A DNA stretch of 64,000 bases from positions 558,001 through 622,000 of the forward strand of contig CAWDCE010000017.1 in assembly GCA_963800725.1 (NCBI GenBank). Direction: 5' to 3'. Under the pieces are notes generated by a model. That model was not told where the DNA came from, searched no databases, and saw only the letters and a list, made by a program, of their open reading frames with translations. This stretch comes from Bog-473 sp963800725 (lineage in GTDB: Bacteria; Actinomycetota; Acidimicrobiia; Acidimicrobiales; RAAP-2). The first letter of the stretch is position 1, and every line of letters begins with the position of its first letter. The position numbers were made by a program, and so were the translations under genes. Shown here piece after piece: positions 16,646-25,432 of this stretch.

Positions 16646-17091
16646 GAGCGCAGTCCGGACACAATTGCCTTCTCCACCGACCGGCCGACGATCGGGACGT
16701 GCACGACGAGGTCGCCGTCGACGGTGACCACCGCCGCATTGGGACCGCTCCCGTCACCGAATCGGTATTCACCGCTGCTCGTGAGCCGATCGGGGTAGTA
16801 GTCGGGCACCACGGTGAACCTGGTGCGCCGCTCCTCGAGCAGGACTTCGGTGTGGGTGACCCACGACAGTTTGTCCGGATCGATCACCGACTTGACCGCC
16901 GGTGACACCGAACCGGTGAACTTGAACCGGACCTCGATGAGGATCGAGGTGTCGTTGTCCTGGTGGTCGAGCACCTCGACGACCGAGATCTGCTCGAGCG
17001 AGTCACGCGTCTCGTAGAAACTCGGCTCGCCGTAGGCGCACATCGCCACCTCGGGAGCGACCCCGACGTGTTGGTCGAAGGTAAATCTCAC
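16528..17091 (-). CDS. DUF2505-family protein
   Basis: About 187 residues starting at GTG 17091 (V/M-RFTFDQHVGVAPE). The middle matches the actinobacterial DUF2505 pattern (polyketide-cyclase-like fold): EVRFKFTGSVSPAVKSVIDP, VPDYYPDRL, a GDLVVHVPIVGRSVEKAI stretch. Function unknown; the fold can bind lipids. The start overlaps the PPOX stop by four bases (GTGA), implying coupling. An uncorrected read-through makes PPOX and DUF2505 look like one protein; see PPOX entry. The C-terminal 30 residues run antisense into the WS/DGAT gene and are atypical. Confidence 0.85.
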   Translation of the reverse strand: MRFTFDQHVGVAPEVAMCAYGEPSFYETRDSLEQISVVEVLDHQDNDTSILIEVRFKFTGSVSPAVKSVIDPDKLSWVTHTEVLLEERRTRFTVVPDYYPDRLTSSGEYRFGDGSGPNAAVVTVDGDLVVHVPIVGRSVEKAIVSGLRSYIATEVESLPDFTPPISSSWAIPSSMPVVNTSMSSVVS

Positions 17092-17586
17092 TCGGCCGGT
17101 CGGGTCGAGGGCAGGCCGAGCTTGCGGTGATCCCAGCTCACGGTGCGTGTCCACGTTCAACTTGATGGCGACCCGCTTGTGCAGCATCGTCTCGATGAAC
17201 GGTTTGAGCTCTTCGCTGTAGGGGGCGTAGTAACGCTCGAACACCGAGACCCCGAGTGTCCAGAGCTTGTCGGGGTCCTCCACGATCTCCGCCTGGCCGA
17301 CCAACTCGACCCCCCGGAGCTCTTCGTAGTAGTCGCCCGCCTCGAAGAGCAGGGTCAGACGCGGGTCACGCCGCAGGTTCTGCACTTTTTGCGACTTGGC
17401 CTTGGTCTCGACCGTCACACACCCGTCCAAGAAGCCGTACCACATGGCCACGGCATGGATCGACCCGTCGGGGGCGATCGAGCACATCGACATCGCCCGC
17501 CGCTCAGCGAGGAACGCGTCGATTTCGGCCGGTGTCATCTCGATGGTGCGCCGCTGGTTCACCCCGTGGCCCATTGCTTCAGTCAT
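17088..17586 (-). CDS. PPOX-class F420-dependent oxidoreductase-like, frameshifted
   Basis: Split-barrel F420/FMN-binding family protein, about 165 residues. Motifs: MTPAEIDAFLAERRAMSM, AVAMWYGFLDG, KVQNLRRDPRLTLLFEAGD and VELVGQAEI. After AIKLNVDT the frame changes near 17150. In the other frame the family C-terminal signature VSWDHRKLG appears, followed by LPSTRPAE and TGA at 17090-17088. One extra base (a C in GACACGCACC) explains the change. Without the correction the gene seems fused to DUF2505. Second PPOX gene of the window. Confidence 0.85.
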
Positions 17587-18053
17587 CGTTCTGCTTTCCT
17601 CCTGCGTGGTCGAAGGGAGCGTAACGCCCCCAAAGGCGAAGAGTTCATCTGGGGGACACTTCCCGGTAGCAACCGTTTCGCGCTGCGTTCATTTGCGCTC
17701 CCTACGGTGGGAACCGATGGCTGAGGCAAAGAACTCGCACCCATCCCAGGACCGACTGGGACCCTCGCCACGCGGCCAGACCCATCTGGCCGAGGTCGTG
17801 GCGATCCGACCCGATCTCCCCGGTCCGGTCGCCGCCAATCGGTTCACCCGGTTCGTGCAGGTATTCGCCTCCCTGCGCGCCCAGGCGGCGCCGGTCGATA
17901 CTCCCCCCAGTCGAGCGACGTCGCCTGCCCCTCGCATCCCCACTGCCCCGTCGCCCCCGACGCGGCCTGAAGCTTCCCCACCGTGGCACTCACCGCAATG
18001 CCGGCAAACCGCCGTCCGCCAACGGCCAGAGTCGGGACAACCGACCGCTCGTC
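17587..18053. other. 467-base gap without a supported gene
   Basis: Lies upstream of the PPOX gene (leftward) and the response regulator (rightward), so it should hold divergent promoters; I see no clear one. A frame opening at ATG 17717 reads MAEAKNSHPSQDRLGP and stays open past 18100, but its later part is shadow sequence and I do not call it. Its base composition is Pro/Ala/Ser-rich when translated. Confidence 0.4.
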
Positions 18054-18723
18054 TTGGTGGTCGACGACGAGGAGTCCTACCGCCAGGCGTTGGCCTCGGG
18101 ACTGGCCCGGGAGGGCTTCGCCATCGAGATCGCCGGTGACGGACACGAGGCCCTCCGGCTCTTTCACCGGATCCACCCCGACATCGTTCTGCTCGACGTG
18201 ATGCTGCCCGACCAATCGGGCATCGAGCTGTGCCAACAGATGCGCGCGCTCAAGCCCGTGCCCATCATCATGGTGACGGCCCGATCCTCAGAAGTCGACG
18301 TCGTGCTCGGCCTCGAGCTCGGGGCCAGCGATTATGTGGCCAAGCCTTTTCGGCTGCGCGAGCTCGTCGCCCGGATGCGGGCCGTACTGCGTCGGGGCGC
18401 GGCGGTCCCCGAACAGCACGACGAGGTGCTCCATGTCGGTCCCGTGCGACTCGATGCCGGTCGGCGCGAGGTGATGGTCGACGATGTGTCGGTCGACCTC
18501 TCGCGCAAGGAGTTCGACCTCTTGGCCCTCTTGATGTCCCACAGCGGCCAGGTGGTCACCCGGGAGTGGTGCATCGACCGGTTGTGGTGGGACCAAGAGC
18601 TCACCGACACCGCGCACCCTCGACACCCACATCAAGCGCCTCCGCCGCAAAGTCGAGCCCGACCCGGCCAATCCCCGCCACCTCGTCACCGTCCGTGGGG
18701 TGGGTTTTCGCTTCGAACCCTGA
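18054..18723 (+). CDS. OmpR/PhoB-family response regulator, frameshifted
   Basis: Receiver domain plus winged-helix DNA-binding domain, about 223 residues. Receiver features: VVDDEE acidic pocket, phospho-acceptor Asp in IVLLDVMLPDQSG, Thr in IIMVTARSS, and Lys in VAKPF. The output domain begins at DVSVDLSRKEFDLLALL. It then changes frame near 18612 (one extra G in CACCGCGCACC), and the winged helix continues as TLDTHIKRLRRKVEP and VTVRGVGFRFEP to TGA at 18721. The start is uncertain: TTG at 18054 opens the frame directly at VVDDEE, and the true start may be upstream. No histidine kinase gene is adjacent. Confidence 0.87.
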
Positions 18724-18766
18724 GCCCAGGCGCCCGTCGGGCGCCAAGAACCCCTACATTGGGGTC

Positions 18767-19230
18767 ATGCGCACAGGTGACGTGGTCCCCGATTTCGAAC
18801 TGGCCGACCAGACCGGCACGCCGCAGACCTTGAGCGGACTGCTGGCGAAGGCGGCCCGATCGTGCTGTTTTTCTATCCGGCGGCCATGACCTACGGCTGC
18901 ACCAAGGAGAGTTGCTCGTTCCGCGACCTCGACGCCGAGTTCACGGCGGTCGGGGCCCGCCGGGTCGGCATCAGCGCCGATTCGGTCGACAAGCAGAAGC
19001 AGTTCGACGAGAAGGAATCGCTCGGATTCACCTTGTTGTCGGACCCCGACTTCGTCGTGGCCGCACAAATGGGCGCCAAACGCGGCGGACCGAGTTGGGT
19101 GCCGAACAAGCGCATCACCTTTGTGATCGACACCGATCGCACCGTCCTCGCCATCATCCACAGCGAGGTGTCCATGAGCAGTCACGCCGACAAGGCACTG
19201 GCCATCTTGAAGGAGCGCCAAGCTGCCTGA
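18767..19230 (+). CDS. bcp: Peroxiredoxin, BCP/PrxQ type, frameshifted
   Basis: Thiol peroxidase that reduces peroxides using thioredoxin. About 154 residues from ATG 18767, MRTGDVVPDFELADQTG. The peroxidatic and resolving cysteines are in YGCTKESC, five apart as in PrxQ. ITFVID and the C-terminal EVSMSSHADKAL follow family patterns. Near 18850-18860 one base is missing (GCGAAGGCGGCC should read one G more), so the protein is split as written. The downstream SDR begins at the end of this gene. A thioredoxin system is present at 43.2-44.6 kb. Confidence 0.87.
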
Positions 19231-20049
19231 GCCCTTCGTCGCCATCACCGGCGCCGCCTCGGGGATCGGTGCGGCGACGGCCACGCGCCTGGGGCCGAGG
19301 GCTACCGCGTCGTCGGCGTGGATCTGCGCGACGCCGACGTCATCGCGGATCTCGCCACGCCGGCGGGACGCGCCGACGCCATCGCGGGCGTCACCGAACA
19401 CTGGCGGGCTCGCTGGCCGGCATCGTGACCTGTGCCGGGCCTCGCCGGGTCGCCCGAACGTGCTGGGTCGCTGCTGGCCCGGGTCAACTACTTCGGGACG
19501 GTCGACCTGTTGGACGGGCTGCGCCCACTCCTCGTCAGACGGTGGATCCGCCGTGGCGATCAGCTCGAACTCGACCACCGTCCAACCAGCCATACCCGAG
19601 GCGGTCGTCGAAGCGCTGCCTGGCCGGCGATGAAGGACGTGCGGCCACCTTGGCCGACGAAGCTGGATCGATGGCGACCTACCCAGCCTCGAAACTGGCT
19701 GTCGCGTACTGGGTCCGCCACCAACGCCACGGGCCCGGCGTGGGCGGGTCGGGACTGCGGCTCAACGCGGTGGCGCCGGGCATGATCGAGACCCCAATGG
19801 TGGCGGGGATGCGGGCCAACCCCGAGACCGGTCCGTTGCTCGAGATGTTGCCGATCCCGATCGGGCGGGGCGGGCGACCCGAAGAGATCGCCGCCCTCAT
19901 CGAATTGCTCATCGGACCCGACGGGCGCTTTTTCTGCGGCTCGGTCGTCTTTTGCGACGGAGGGAGCGACGCGTTGTTGCGCACGCAGGGACTGGCCGGC
20001 GCCGTGGGACATCTCGGTCCGCGACCTCGGCCGCCAGCTCTCTACCTAA
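19223..20049 (+). pseudogene. Short-chain dehydrogenase with many frame changes
   Basis: SDR remnants read in all three frames. FVAITGAASGIGAATATRL (cofactor motif) is followed by EGYRVVGVDLRDADVIADL, LAGIVTCAG, NYFGTVDLLDGLRPLLV, ATYPASKLAVAYWVR (catalytic Tyr/Lys), LRLNAVAPGMIETPMVAG, FFCGSVVFCDGGSDALL and the ending DWPAPWDISV before TAA at 20047. I count at least five frame changes in about 830 bases, more than in any other gene of the window. The likely start is near the peroxiredoxin stop, but no normal start codon is clear. It could be a decayed gene or a stretch of poor consensus. Confidence 0.7.
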
Positions 20050-20059
20050 GTTCAATCCC

Positions 20060-21303
20060 ATGCCGGGCAAGATCCTGGTCGACGTCACACCGCTGCGCGA
20101 AAGCAGGGATTTCCGGCTGCTCTTCGTCGGACAGCTCGGTCTCGACCCTCGGGACCCAACTGACCGTCGTCGCCATCCCCTACCAGGTGTACCAACAGAC
20201 CCATTCGTCCTTCCAGGTCGGCGCCATCAGCCTGGCCCAACTCATCCCGCTGATCATCGGGTCCCTGGCGGCCGGGCCCGTCGGCGATGCCGTCGATCGC
20301 CGCAAGATCATGGCGTGGACGACGTTCGCCATGATGCTCACCAGCGGCGTCTTGGCCGCCAACGCGTTGGCCGCCCATCCCTCCCCCGTGTGCTCTACGT
20401 GCGTCAGCGCGGTCGGAGCGGGGTTCGCCGGGTTCGCCTCGACTGCGCGCACGGCGTCGGTGCCGGCCCTGGTCGAGGCCCGCCACATCTCCGCCGCGTT
20501 CGCCTTCACCCAGATCATCATGCAGGTGGGCACCGTGGTCGGGCCTGCGGTCTCGGGGCTCTTGCTCACCATTGGGCTCCCCCTCGTCTACGGCATCGAC
20601 GCCGCCACCTTCGTGGCGGCGCTGATCACGACCCTCATGATGGCGCCCATCCCCCCGGTCCATGCCGGGACGCAGAGTGCCTGGGCGTCGACCAAGGAGG
20701 GACTGCGGTTCTTGCGGAGCCGTCAGGTCCTCCAGGGTGTCTACATCGTCGACATCAACGCCATGGTGTTCGGCATGCCCCGCGCCCTCTTCCCCGCCAT
20801 GGCCGGATCCGTCTTCGGTGGGGGCACCGTCACCCTCGGCCTCCTCTACGCGGCCCCCGGGGCGGGGGCGCTTGATCGGTGCATTGACTACCGGTTGGGT
20901 GGCCGCCACCCGGCGCCAGGGCTGGGCCGTGATCTTCGCCGTCATGGTCTGGGGCACCGCCATCGCCGCGTTCGGTTTGGTCGACACCACCGCCATTGCC
21001 CTCGCACTCTTGGCCATTGCGGGTTGGGCCGACGTGGTCTCGGCCGTGCTGCGCTCGACCATCTTGCAAGAGACGATCCCCGACCGCTTCCGCAGCCGCA
21101 TGTCGTCCATCCAGATGGCGGTCGTCCAGGGCGGCCCGCGCCTCGGCGACATGGAGTCGGGCACCGTCGCCACCCTCACGAGCATTGAATTCTCGGTGGT
21201 CTCCGGCGGCCTCGCGTGCGTGGCCGGAGCGGGGATCATCGCGTTCTTGATGCCGCTGTTTCGCAAATACGACGCCAAGGAGGCGATCGAGGGCACCCTA
21301 TGA
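20060..21303 (+). CDS. MFS transporter (EntS-like), frameshifted
   Basis: Major-facilitator exporter of about 414 residues from ATG 20060 (MPGKILVDVTPLRESRDF). Signature segments: RLLFVGQL, TQLTVVAIPYQVYQ, AGPVGDAVDRRKIM (the MFS loop between helices 2 and 3), then about ten more hydrophobic helices to FRKYDAKEAIEG. Frame changes occur near 20135 and 20868. The loop and helix pattern resemble enterobactin exporter-type MFS proteins, but the substrate is unknown. The stop TGA overlaps the ATG of the next gene (ATGA). Confidence 0.83.
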
Positions 21304-22076
21304 TCGATGCCATGTCCTTCGACCCAGCCACCTGGGGGGAATTCGACCCCGCCACGTTCGCCCGCATCGTCGTGGTCTCGCCCCATTTCGACGACGCCGC
21401 CATGGGGGCCGGCCATCTGCTGGCGAGTTACGACGACACCACGGTCATTACGGTTTTGGCCGGGCAACCCCAGGCCTATCCCGAGGTGCCCTCGGAGTGG
21501 GACGCGCTCGGTGGTTTCGGTCCGGGTGACGACGTGGTGGCAGCCCGCCAGCTCGAGGACCTGGCCGCCATGGAGGTGCTCGGGTCGGAGTATCGCTGGC
21601 TCGACTTCCCCGACCATCAGTACCTGGCGCCCAAAGACCGGCCCACCCCCGACGAGGTGGCGCCGACCCTGGCCGCCGCCATTCGTGAAATTGACCCGAG
21701 TGCGGTGTTCTTCCCCATGGGGCTCGGCAACCCCGATCACGTGATGGTGCACGACGCGTCGCTGCTGGCCCGTTCGGGCGATCCGGACCGGGCCTGGTTC
21801 TGTTACGAGGACCACGGTTATAAGCACATCCCGGGTCTCTTGGCCTGGCGGGTGGCCAAGCTCTTGCGCGCACAACCCTGGCCCACCCCCTCCATCGTCC
21901 CCCACGAGATCGACGAGGAGCGCAAGCGCAAGGCCATCTGGTGTTACACCAGCCAGATCGCCCCCCTCGAGAACGAACACGCATTGAGCGCGCGCCTCGA
22001 TGCCCACGTGCCCGAGCAGTTCTGGAATCTCGCACCACCGCCCCACGGCTGGGAGGGCCTGGCCGACTTGATCTAG
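21300..22076 (+). CDS. PIG-L family deacetylase
   Basis: 258 residues with the LmbE/PIG-L zinc-hydrolase motif VSPHFDDAAMG near residue 26 (a variant of AHPDDE in which Ala follows the second Asp instead of Glu) and the second metal motif NPDHVMVHD near residue 143. Members remove acetyl groups from GlcNAc-containing substrates, for example in mycothiol or glycolipid synthesis. ATG 21300 overlaps the MFS stop by four bases, and the stop overlaps the next GTG by one base, so it is a translationally coupled run. Substrate unknown. Confidence 0.85.
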   Translation: MIDAMSFDPATWGEFDPATFARIVVVSPHFDDAAMGAGHLLASYDDTTVITVLAGQPQAYPEVPSEWDALGGFGPGDDVVAARQLEDLAAMEVLGSEYRWLDFPDHQYLAPKDRPTPDEVAPTLAAAIREIDPSAVFFPMGLGNPDHVMVHDASLLARSGDPDRAWFCYEDHGYKHIPGLLAWRVAKLLRAQPWPTPSIVPHEIDEERKRKAIWCYTSQIAPLENEHALSARLDAHVPEQFWNLAPPPHGWEGLADLI

Positions 22077-22857
22077 TGGCGACGTTGGGTCCGCACCCGC
22101 TCGCCGAGTTGACCGAGCTCTTGGCGCGCTCGGGTTTCGTGGCGGCGAACGACGAAGCCCGCGAGCTTCTCGACGCGGCGAACGGTGACGCGGCGCAGCT
22201 CGAGCGCATGGTCGAGCGACGCCTGGCCGGCGAACCGTTGGCCTGGATCCTCGGTCGCGTCACCTTTTGCGGCCTCACGCTGAGCATTGCACCCGGCGTC
22301 TATGTGCCACGCTGGCAGAGTGAACCCTTGGCGCAGCGGGCGGTGACCCGCCTCGCACCCAGCGGCACCGCCATCGACCTGTGCACCGGGTGCGGTGCCA
22401 TCGCCGCCGTCTTGATGGCGCAGCGCCGCGCCGCCCGGGTCCTCGGGAGTGACCTCGACGAGGCCGCCGTGGCCAACGCCGTGGCCAACGGCGTGGAGGC
22501 CTACGTCGGCGACCTGTTCACGCGCTCCCATCCGCACTCGCAGGCACGACCGACGTGGTGGTGGGCGTCGTGCCCTACGTGCCGAGCGACGCACTCGCGC
22601 TCTTGGCGCGCGACACCTTGGTCCATGAGTCGACGCTCGCCTATGACGGCGGCGTTGACGGGACGGCGGTGCTGCGAGCGGTGATCACCCAAAGCCCGCG
22701 CTGGTTGCGCCCGGGCGGGGCCCTCCTCTTGGAATTGGGCGCGGACCAGGCCGAGCTGTTGGGTCCCGCACTCGAGGAACTCGGCTACTCCAATGTGGCG
22801 GTCATGACCGACGAGGACGGCGATGTCCGCGGCATCGAGGCGACCCTGGCGCGTTGA
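22076..22857 (+). CDS. PrmC/HemK-like methyltransferase, frameshifted
   Basis: About 260 residues. The N-terminal helical PrmC region VATLGPHPLAELTELLARSG is followed by GEPLAWILGRVTFCG and YVPRWQSEPLAQRAV. The SAM-binding loop is DLCTGCGAIAAVL, then VLGSDLDEAAVANA. Near 22540 one base is missing and the product continues in the next frame as VVGVVPYVPSDALALLARD, with WLRPGGALLLELG and the end at TGA 22857. The expected NPPY catalytic motif reads VVPY here, so the Asn is absent, although the frame error sits close by. Substrate may be release factors or another protein. Confidence 0.75.
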
Positions 22858-22869
22858 GCGCGGTCCGCT

Positions 22870-23202
22870 TTAGCGGCCGAGTCCCTTGCGTTTGAGGATA
22901 CGGGCCGAGAAGCGGTTCCCTTCGAGCTCGGTGACCACCACGCCCGGCGGGCTCCCCCGGGCCCACGGCGCGACGTCGGCGTTCAAGAGCCACTGCCCGA
23001 CGTCAGCCGAGCGCAACTCCGAGCAGCTGCGCCAGAAGGCCGCACTGAGTGTCACTGTGGTTGCACCAGCGCCTTCGAGCTCGAGGACGATCGAATCCCA
23101 GTCGGCGTCGAAGTGACGATCGCGATCCACCTTCGCAAACTTCAGCCCGTAGCCCGCCGGTTCACGGGGCGGCCCTCCGTTATGCCAAGCGGTTGCGTAC
23201 AT
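22870..23202 (-). CDS. Conserved hypothetical protein, about 110 residues
   Basis: ATG at 23202 gives MYATAWHNGGPPREPAGYG, ending near ILKRKGLGR. The frame stays open to 23250, but the first 16 residues look unlike coding sequence. Visible stretches are KFAKVDRDRHFDADWDSIVLEL, ATTVTLSAAFWRSCSELRSA and VGQWLLNADVAPWARGSPPG. The pattern resembles small actinobacterial proteins annotated as hypothetical. No signal or membrane segment, and no Shine-Dalgarno sequence is clear. It is convergent with the methyltransferase gene. Confidence 0.7.
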   Translation of the reverse strand: MYATAWHNGGPPREPAGYGLKFAKVDRDRHFDADWDSIVLELEGAGATTVTLSAAFWRSCSELRSADVGQWLLNADVAPWARGSPPGVVVTELEGNRFSARILKRKGLGR

Positions 23203-23292
23203 GTAAGTGACGCTAATGCCCTTTTGGCACCGCCTGGACCGAGGCGTCACCAGGCACGGATCACCGCGTGCGCATGGGTTTGGCCAACAAGG

Positions 23293-23334
23293 AGAGAAGT
23301 CCCCGGCGGGGTCGGGCCGCCGGGGGACTTCTCT
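23293..23334. terminator. Strong hairpin terminator
   Basis: AGAGAAGTCCCC (23293-23304) pairs with GGGGACTTCTCT (23323-23334); inside, GGCGG (23305-23309) can pair with CCGCC (23317-23321) around one bulged G. The hairpin lies just past the stop of the glycine-rich protein gene on the minus strand. No T run follows on either strand. Confidence 0.75.
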
Positions 23335-23343
23335 GCTTGTGCC

Positions 23344-24627
23344 TTACGAATCAGCCACGGCTGCGCGGCGTCGTCGAATCGACGCACCGCTTGCGAGCAG
23401 CGCACCGAGGACGATCAAGCAGACGCCGCTCACCAAGAGCGGGCCCACGTTGAGCCCGGTGAAGGCCAGGTTCTGTGGGCTGGCCGCGGTGGGTGGGGTG
23501 CCCGCTTGGGGGGTCCCGGGGTCGCTCGGGGTCACCGGCGGCACAGTCGTGGTCGTGGTGGTCGTCGTGGTGGACGTCGAGGTGGTCGATGTCGTCGTCG
23601 TGGTGGTCGTGGTGTCGGCAGGATCGGCGTAGGTCACAATGGCCTCGCCGGTTCCCGCCCCGTTCGCCTCGGCATTGGCCAGCCGCACGTAGTCGCTCAC
23701 CCCACCGCCGTAGGAGGATCCGCCGCCGCCACCGCCCCACGACGCGCTGTAGGGACTCACTTGGGCCGGCCCACCGCCTTGGCCGCCACCGGTGTACCCA
23801 CCGCCGCCACCGCCACCGGCGGTCGGATTGTTGCCACCGCCCTGCCCCGACGAGGCACCAGGCGTGCCGGGAGTGCCCTCGGTGGTCGGGCTGTTCGCGG
23901 CCCCCGAACAGTCGGTCGTCGTGGCGGGCCCGGCGCCTGCTTCGCCGCCGGCGCCCCCGGCAAGGACACCACCGGCACTGCCGCCGCCGCCGCCGAAGAG
24001 GGTTGCGTCGGGAGTCGCGAGGCCCTGGCCAATAGTGCCGTCACTGTCGCCCGCCCCGCCGCCACCCCCCGACGTGTTGCTGCAGTCGGGCAAGAGGTAC
24101 GACCCGTTGCCGCCACCGCCGCCGCTGCCTGCGGCAACGAGGACCCGGTCGCTCGGGTCGGTGCCACCGACCTTGATATCGGTCGCGCCGCCACCCCCGC
24201 CGCCACCACCGTCACCGGCGTTGAACGCGCCCGCGCCACCGCCATTGATCCCGCCCGCGCCACCATCGGACCACGATGCGCCGGCCCCGCCGACGTCGAT
24301 CGTGATGACGGTGCCCGAGGACTCGGTGAGCGTCCCGCTCACCACGGCGGGGAGACCCCCAATGGTGCCACCTTCTCCACCCATCGCCCCGGAGAGCTCG
24401 AAGGATTCGGAGGTGACCCCGCTCGGCACGGTCCAGGTCTGCCCAATGCCCGCGGTGTCGAAAGTGACCGTGCAGGTCCCCGACGTGCACACCGGGTTCG
24501 GGGCGGCCGACGCCGTGTCGGTCGCCACGAGGTTCGTGACCCCGAAGATCGCAATCCCGAACGCGCATGCGAGCGAGACCGACGCGGTGACGACGCGGCG
24601 TCGGGGCATGAGCTGGGTGATGGGCAA
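23344..24627 (-). CDS. Secreted glycine-rich protein with LAFTG sorting signal
   Basis: 427 residues. A signal peptide covers about residues 1-42 (basic MPITQLMPRRR, then a hydrophobic core, cleavage near SAA). A body of about 250 residues is dominated by Gly tracts (GGGGGGGG, AGSGGGGGNG), with a few Cys. Then comes a Thr/Ser linker of about 23 residues near 335-357, a Pro/Thr stretch, the motif LAFTG near residue 391, a membrane segment and a basic tail (RRRRAAVADS). LAXTG is the known motif of class E sortases in GC-rich actinobacteria, so wall anchoring is inferred. No sortase gene is in the window. Confidence 0.83.
   Translation of the reverse strand: MPITQLMPRRRVVTASVSLACAFGIAIFGVTNLVATDTASAAPNPVCTSGTCTVTFDTAGIGQTWTVPSGVTSESFELSGAMGGEGGTIGGLPAVVSGTLTESSGTVITIDVGGAGASWSDGGAGGINGGGAGAFNAGDGGGGGGGGATDIKVGGTDPSDRVLVAAGSGGGGGNGSYLLPDCSNTSGGGGGAGDSDGTIGQGLATPDATLFGGGGGSAGGVLAGGAGGEAGAGPATTTDCSGAANSPTTEGTPGTPGASSGQGGGNNPTAGGGGGGGYTGGGQGGGPAQVSPYSASWGGGGGGSSYGGGVSDYVRLANAEANGAGTGEAIVTYADPADTTTTTTTTSTTSTSTTTTTTTTTVPPVTPSDPGTPQAGTPPTAASPQNLAFTGLNVGPLLVSGVCLIVLGALLASGASIRRRRAAVADS
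23545..23617. repeat. Short GTC/GTG triplet repeat coding for a Thr/Ser linker
   Basis: About 24 triplets of gtg, gtc and relatives encode the Thr-rich linker before the LAFTG anchor of the glycine-rich secreted protein. Triplet repeats of this kind can change length by slippage. Confidence 0.7.
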
Positions 24628-24664
24628 GGTTTCGCTTTCGTTCGGGGAAGGAGGACGGGGTGAG

Positions 24665-25063
24665 TCAGTCGCCGACTATGGCCCAGTTGATGGTCACGAC
24701 CGCGGGATGACTCAGGCTGACGGTGATGGGGAGCATGGCACCCGGCACGAGGCGCGGTACCTGTTGGGCCGGGACGACCACGGACTCGCTCACCGGTCGG
24801 GGGGGTCGGCCCGGCATGGTGATCAAGAGATCGACCGGCAAGATCGGATCGTTGTTCACCATCCCACTGCTCGGACCCACCGCGAGCACCTGGGCGGTGC
24901 CGACGATGCCCACCTTGGTCGCTCCGACCGATTGCGATCGCGCCCACTTGGCCTCGTCCGCCGGTGTCACCGCGGATGATGGCGGGGCCATTGGTGTCTC
25001 GCGTGGCCGCGGTCCTTCGCTCCCGGTGTCACGCAACGCGGCGAACTCGGTGAAGAACCCCAT
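24665..25063 (-). CDS. Hypothetical protein
   Basis: ATG at 25063 (MGFFTEFAALRDTGSEG) gives about 132 residues; the frame is open to 25093. The first part is Pro/Ser-rich. The second half, VGATKVGIVGTAQVLAVG followed by NDPILPVDLLITMPGRPPRP and the PAVVTINWAI end, resembles a small beta-rich domain of the kind seen in actinobacterial hypothetical proteins. I do not recognise a named function. It lies upstream of the glycine-rich protein gene on the same strand and divergent from the LuxR-family regulator. Confidence 0.65.
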   Translation of the reverse strand: MGFFTEFAALRDTGSEGPRPRETPMAPPSSAVTPADEAKWARSQSVGATKVGIVGTAQVLAVGPSSGMVNNDPILPVDLLITMPGRPPRPVSESVVVPAQQVPRLVPGAMLPITVSLSHPAVVTINWAIVGD

Positions 25064-25206
25064 ATCAGTTCGCCCACCGTGTGCCACGTGCACAGAGGGC
25101 AGGCGAGGTGATTGATTCCACGGAGCATTTCGACACGGTTCCTCTCGACTCGCCGGGTGGGTCTGGCCAACTGCTCCAACTGTGCGTCATTGAGGCGCCG
25201 GTGACC

Positions 25207-25223
25207 TGAGTAGGCACTACTCA
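25207..25223. promoter_or_regulatory. Inverted repeat copy 1 (possible operator)
   Basis: TGAGTAG (25207-25213), three bases, CTACTCA (25217-25223), perfect 7-bp arms, followed by TTTG. The same arms and TTTG tail occur again at 25433-25453, suggesting a binding site for a dimeric regulator. Could be coincidence; only two copies are seen. Confidence 0.5.
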
Positions 25224-25432
25224 TTTGTCATCGTGATCGACGCGTTCGACCGACACGATGGCAATCGCCCTCTTCGAAGAGCCGTCACCCCTGCGCTCTC
25301 GGGACCTCCCTTGGGCACAAGCGACCCGAGACGTCGATCCACTTCTCCTCGTTTGCCCTGGTGAAGGGCATATCTGTGCCGCGGTGCCGGTCGATCCCAC
25401 GGAGCCCGGCACGGCCAGGGGTCGGCGCGGGC

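Noticed and set aside
16528..17586. Single 352-residue PPOX-DUF2505 fusion protein
   Set aside because: The PPOX C-terminal signature and a stop overlapping the DUF2505 start appear in the adjacent frame; one extra base explains the fusion.
20085..22046. 653-residue minus-strand frame opposite the MFS and PIG-L genes
   Set aside because: Typical GC-rich shadow of coding DNA; the MFS helices and PIG-L zinc motifs lie on the plus strand.
24967..25224. 85-residue frame with CPLC motif starting in the inverted repeat
   Set aside because: Overlaps the better supported gene in another frame and uses the inverted repeat as its first codons; likely coincidence.
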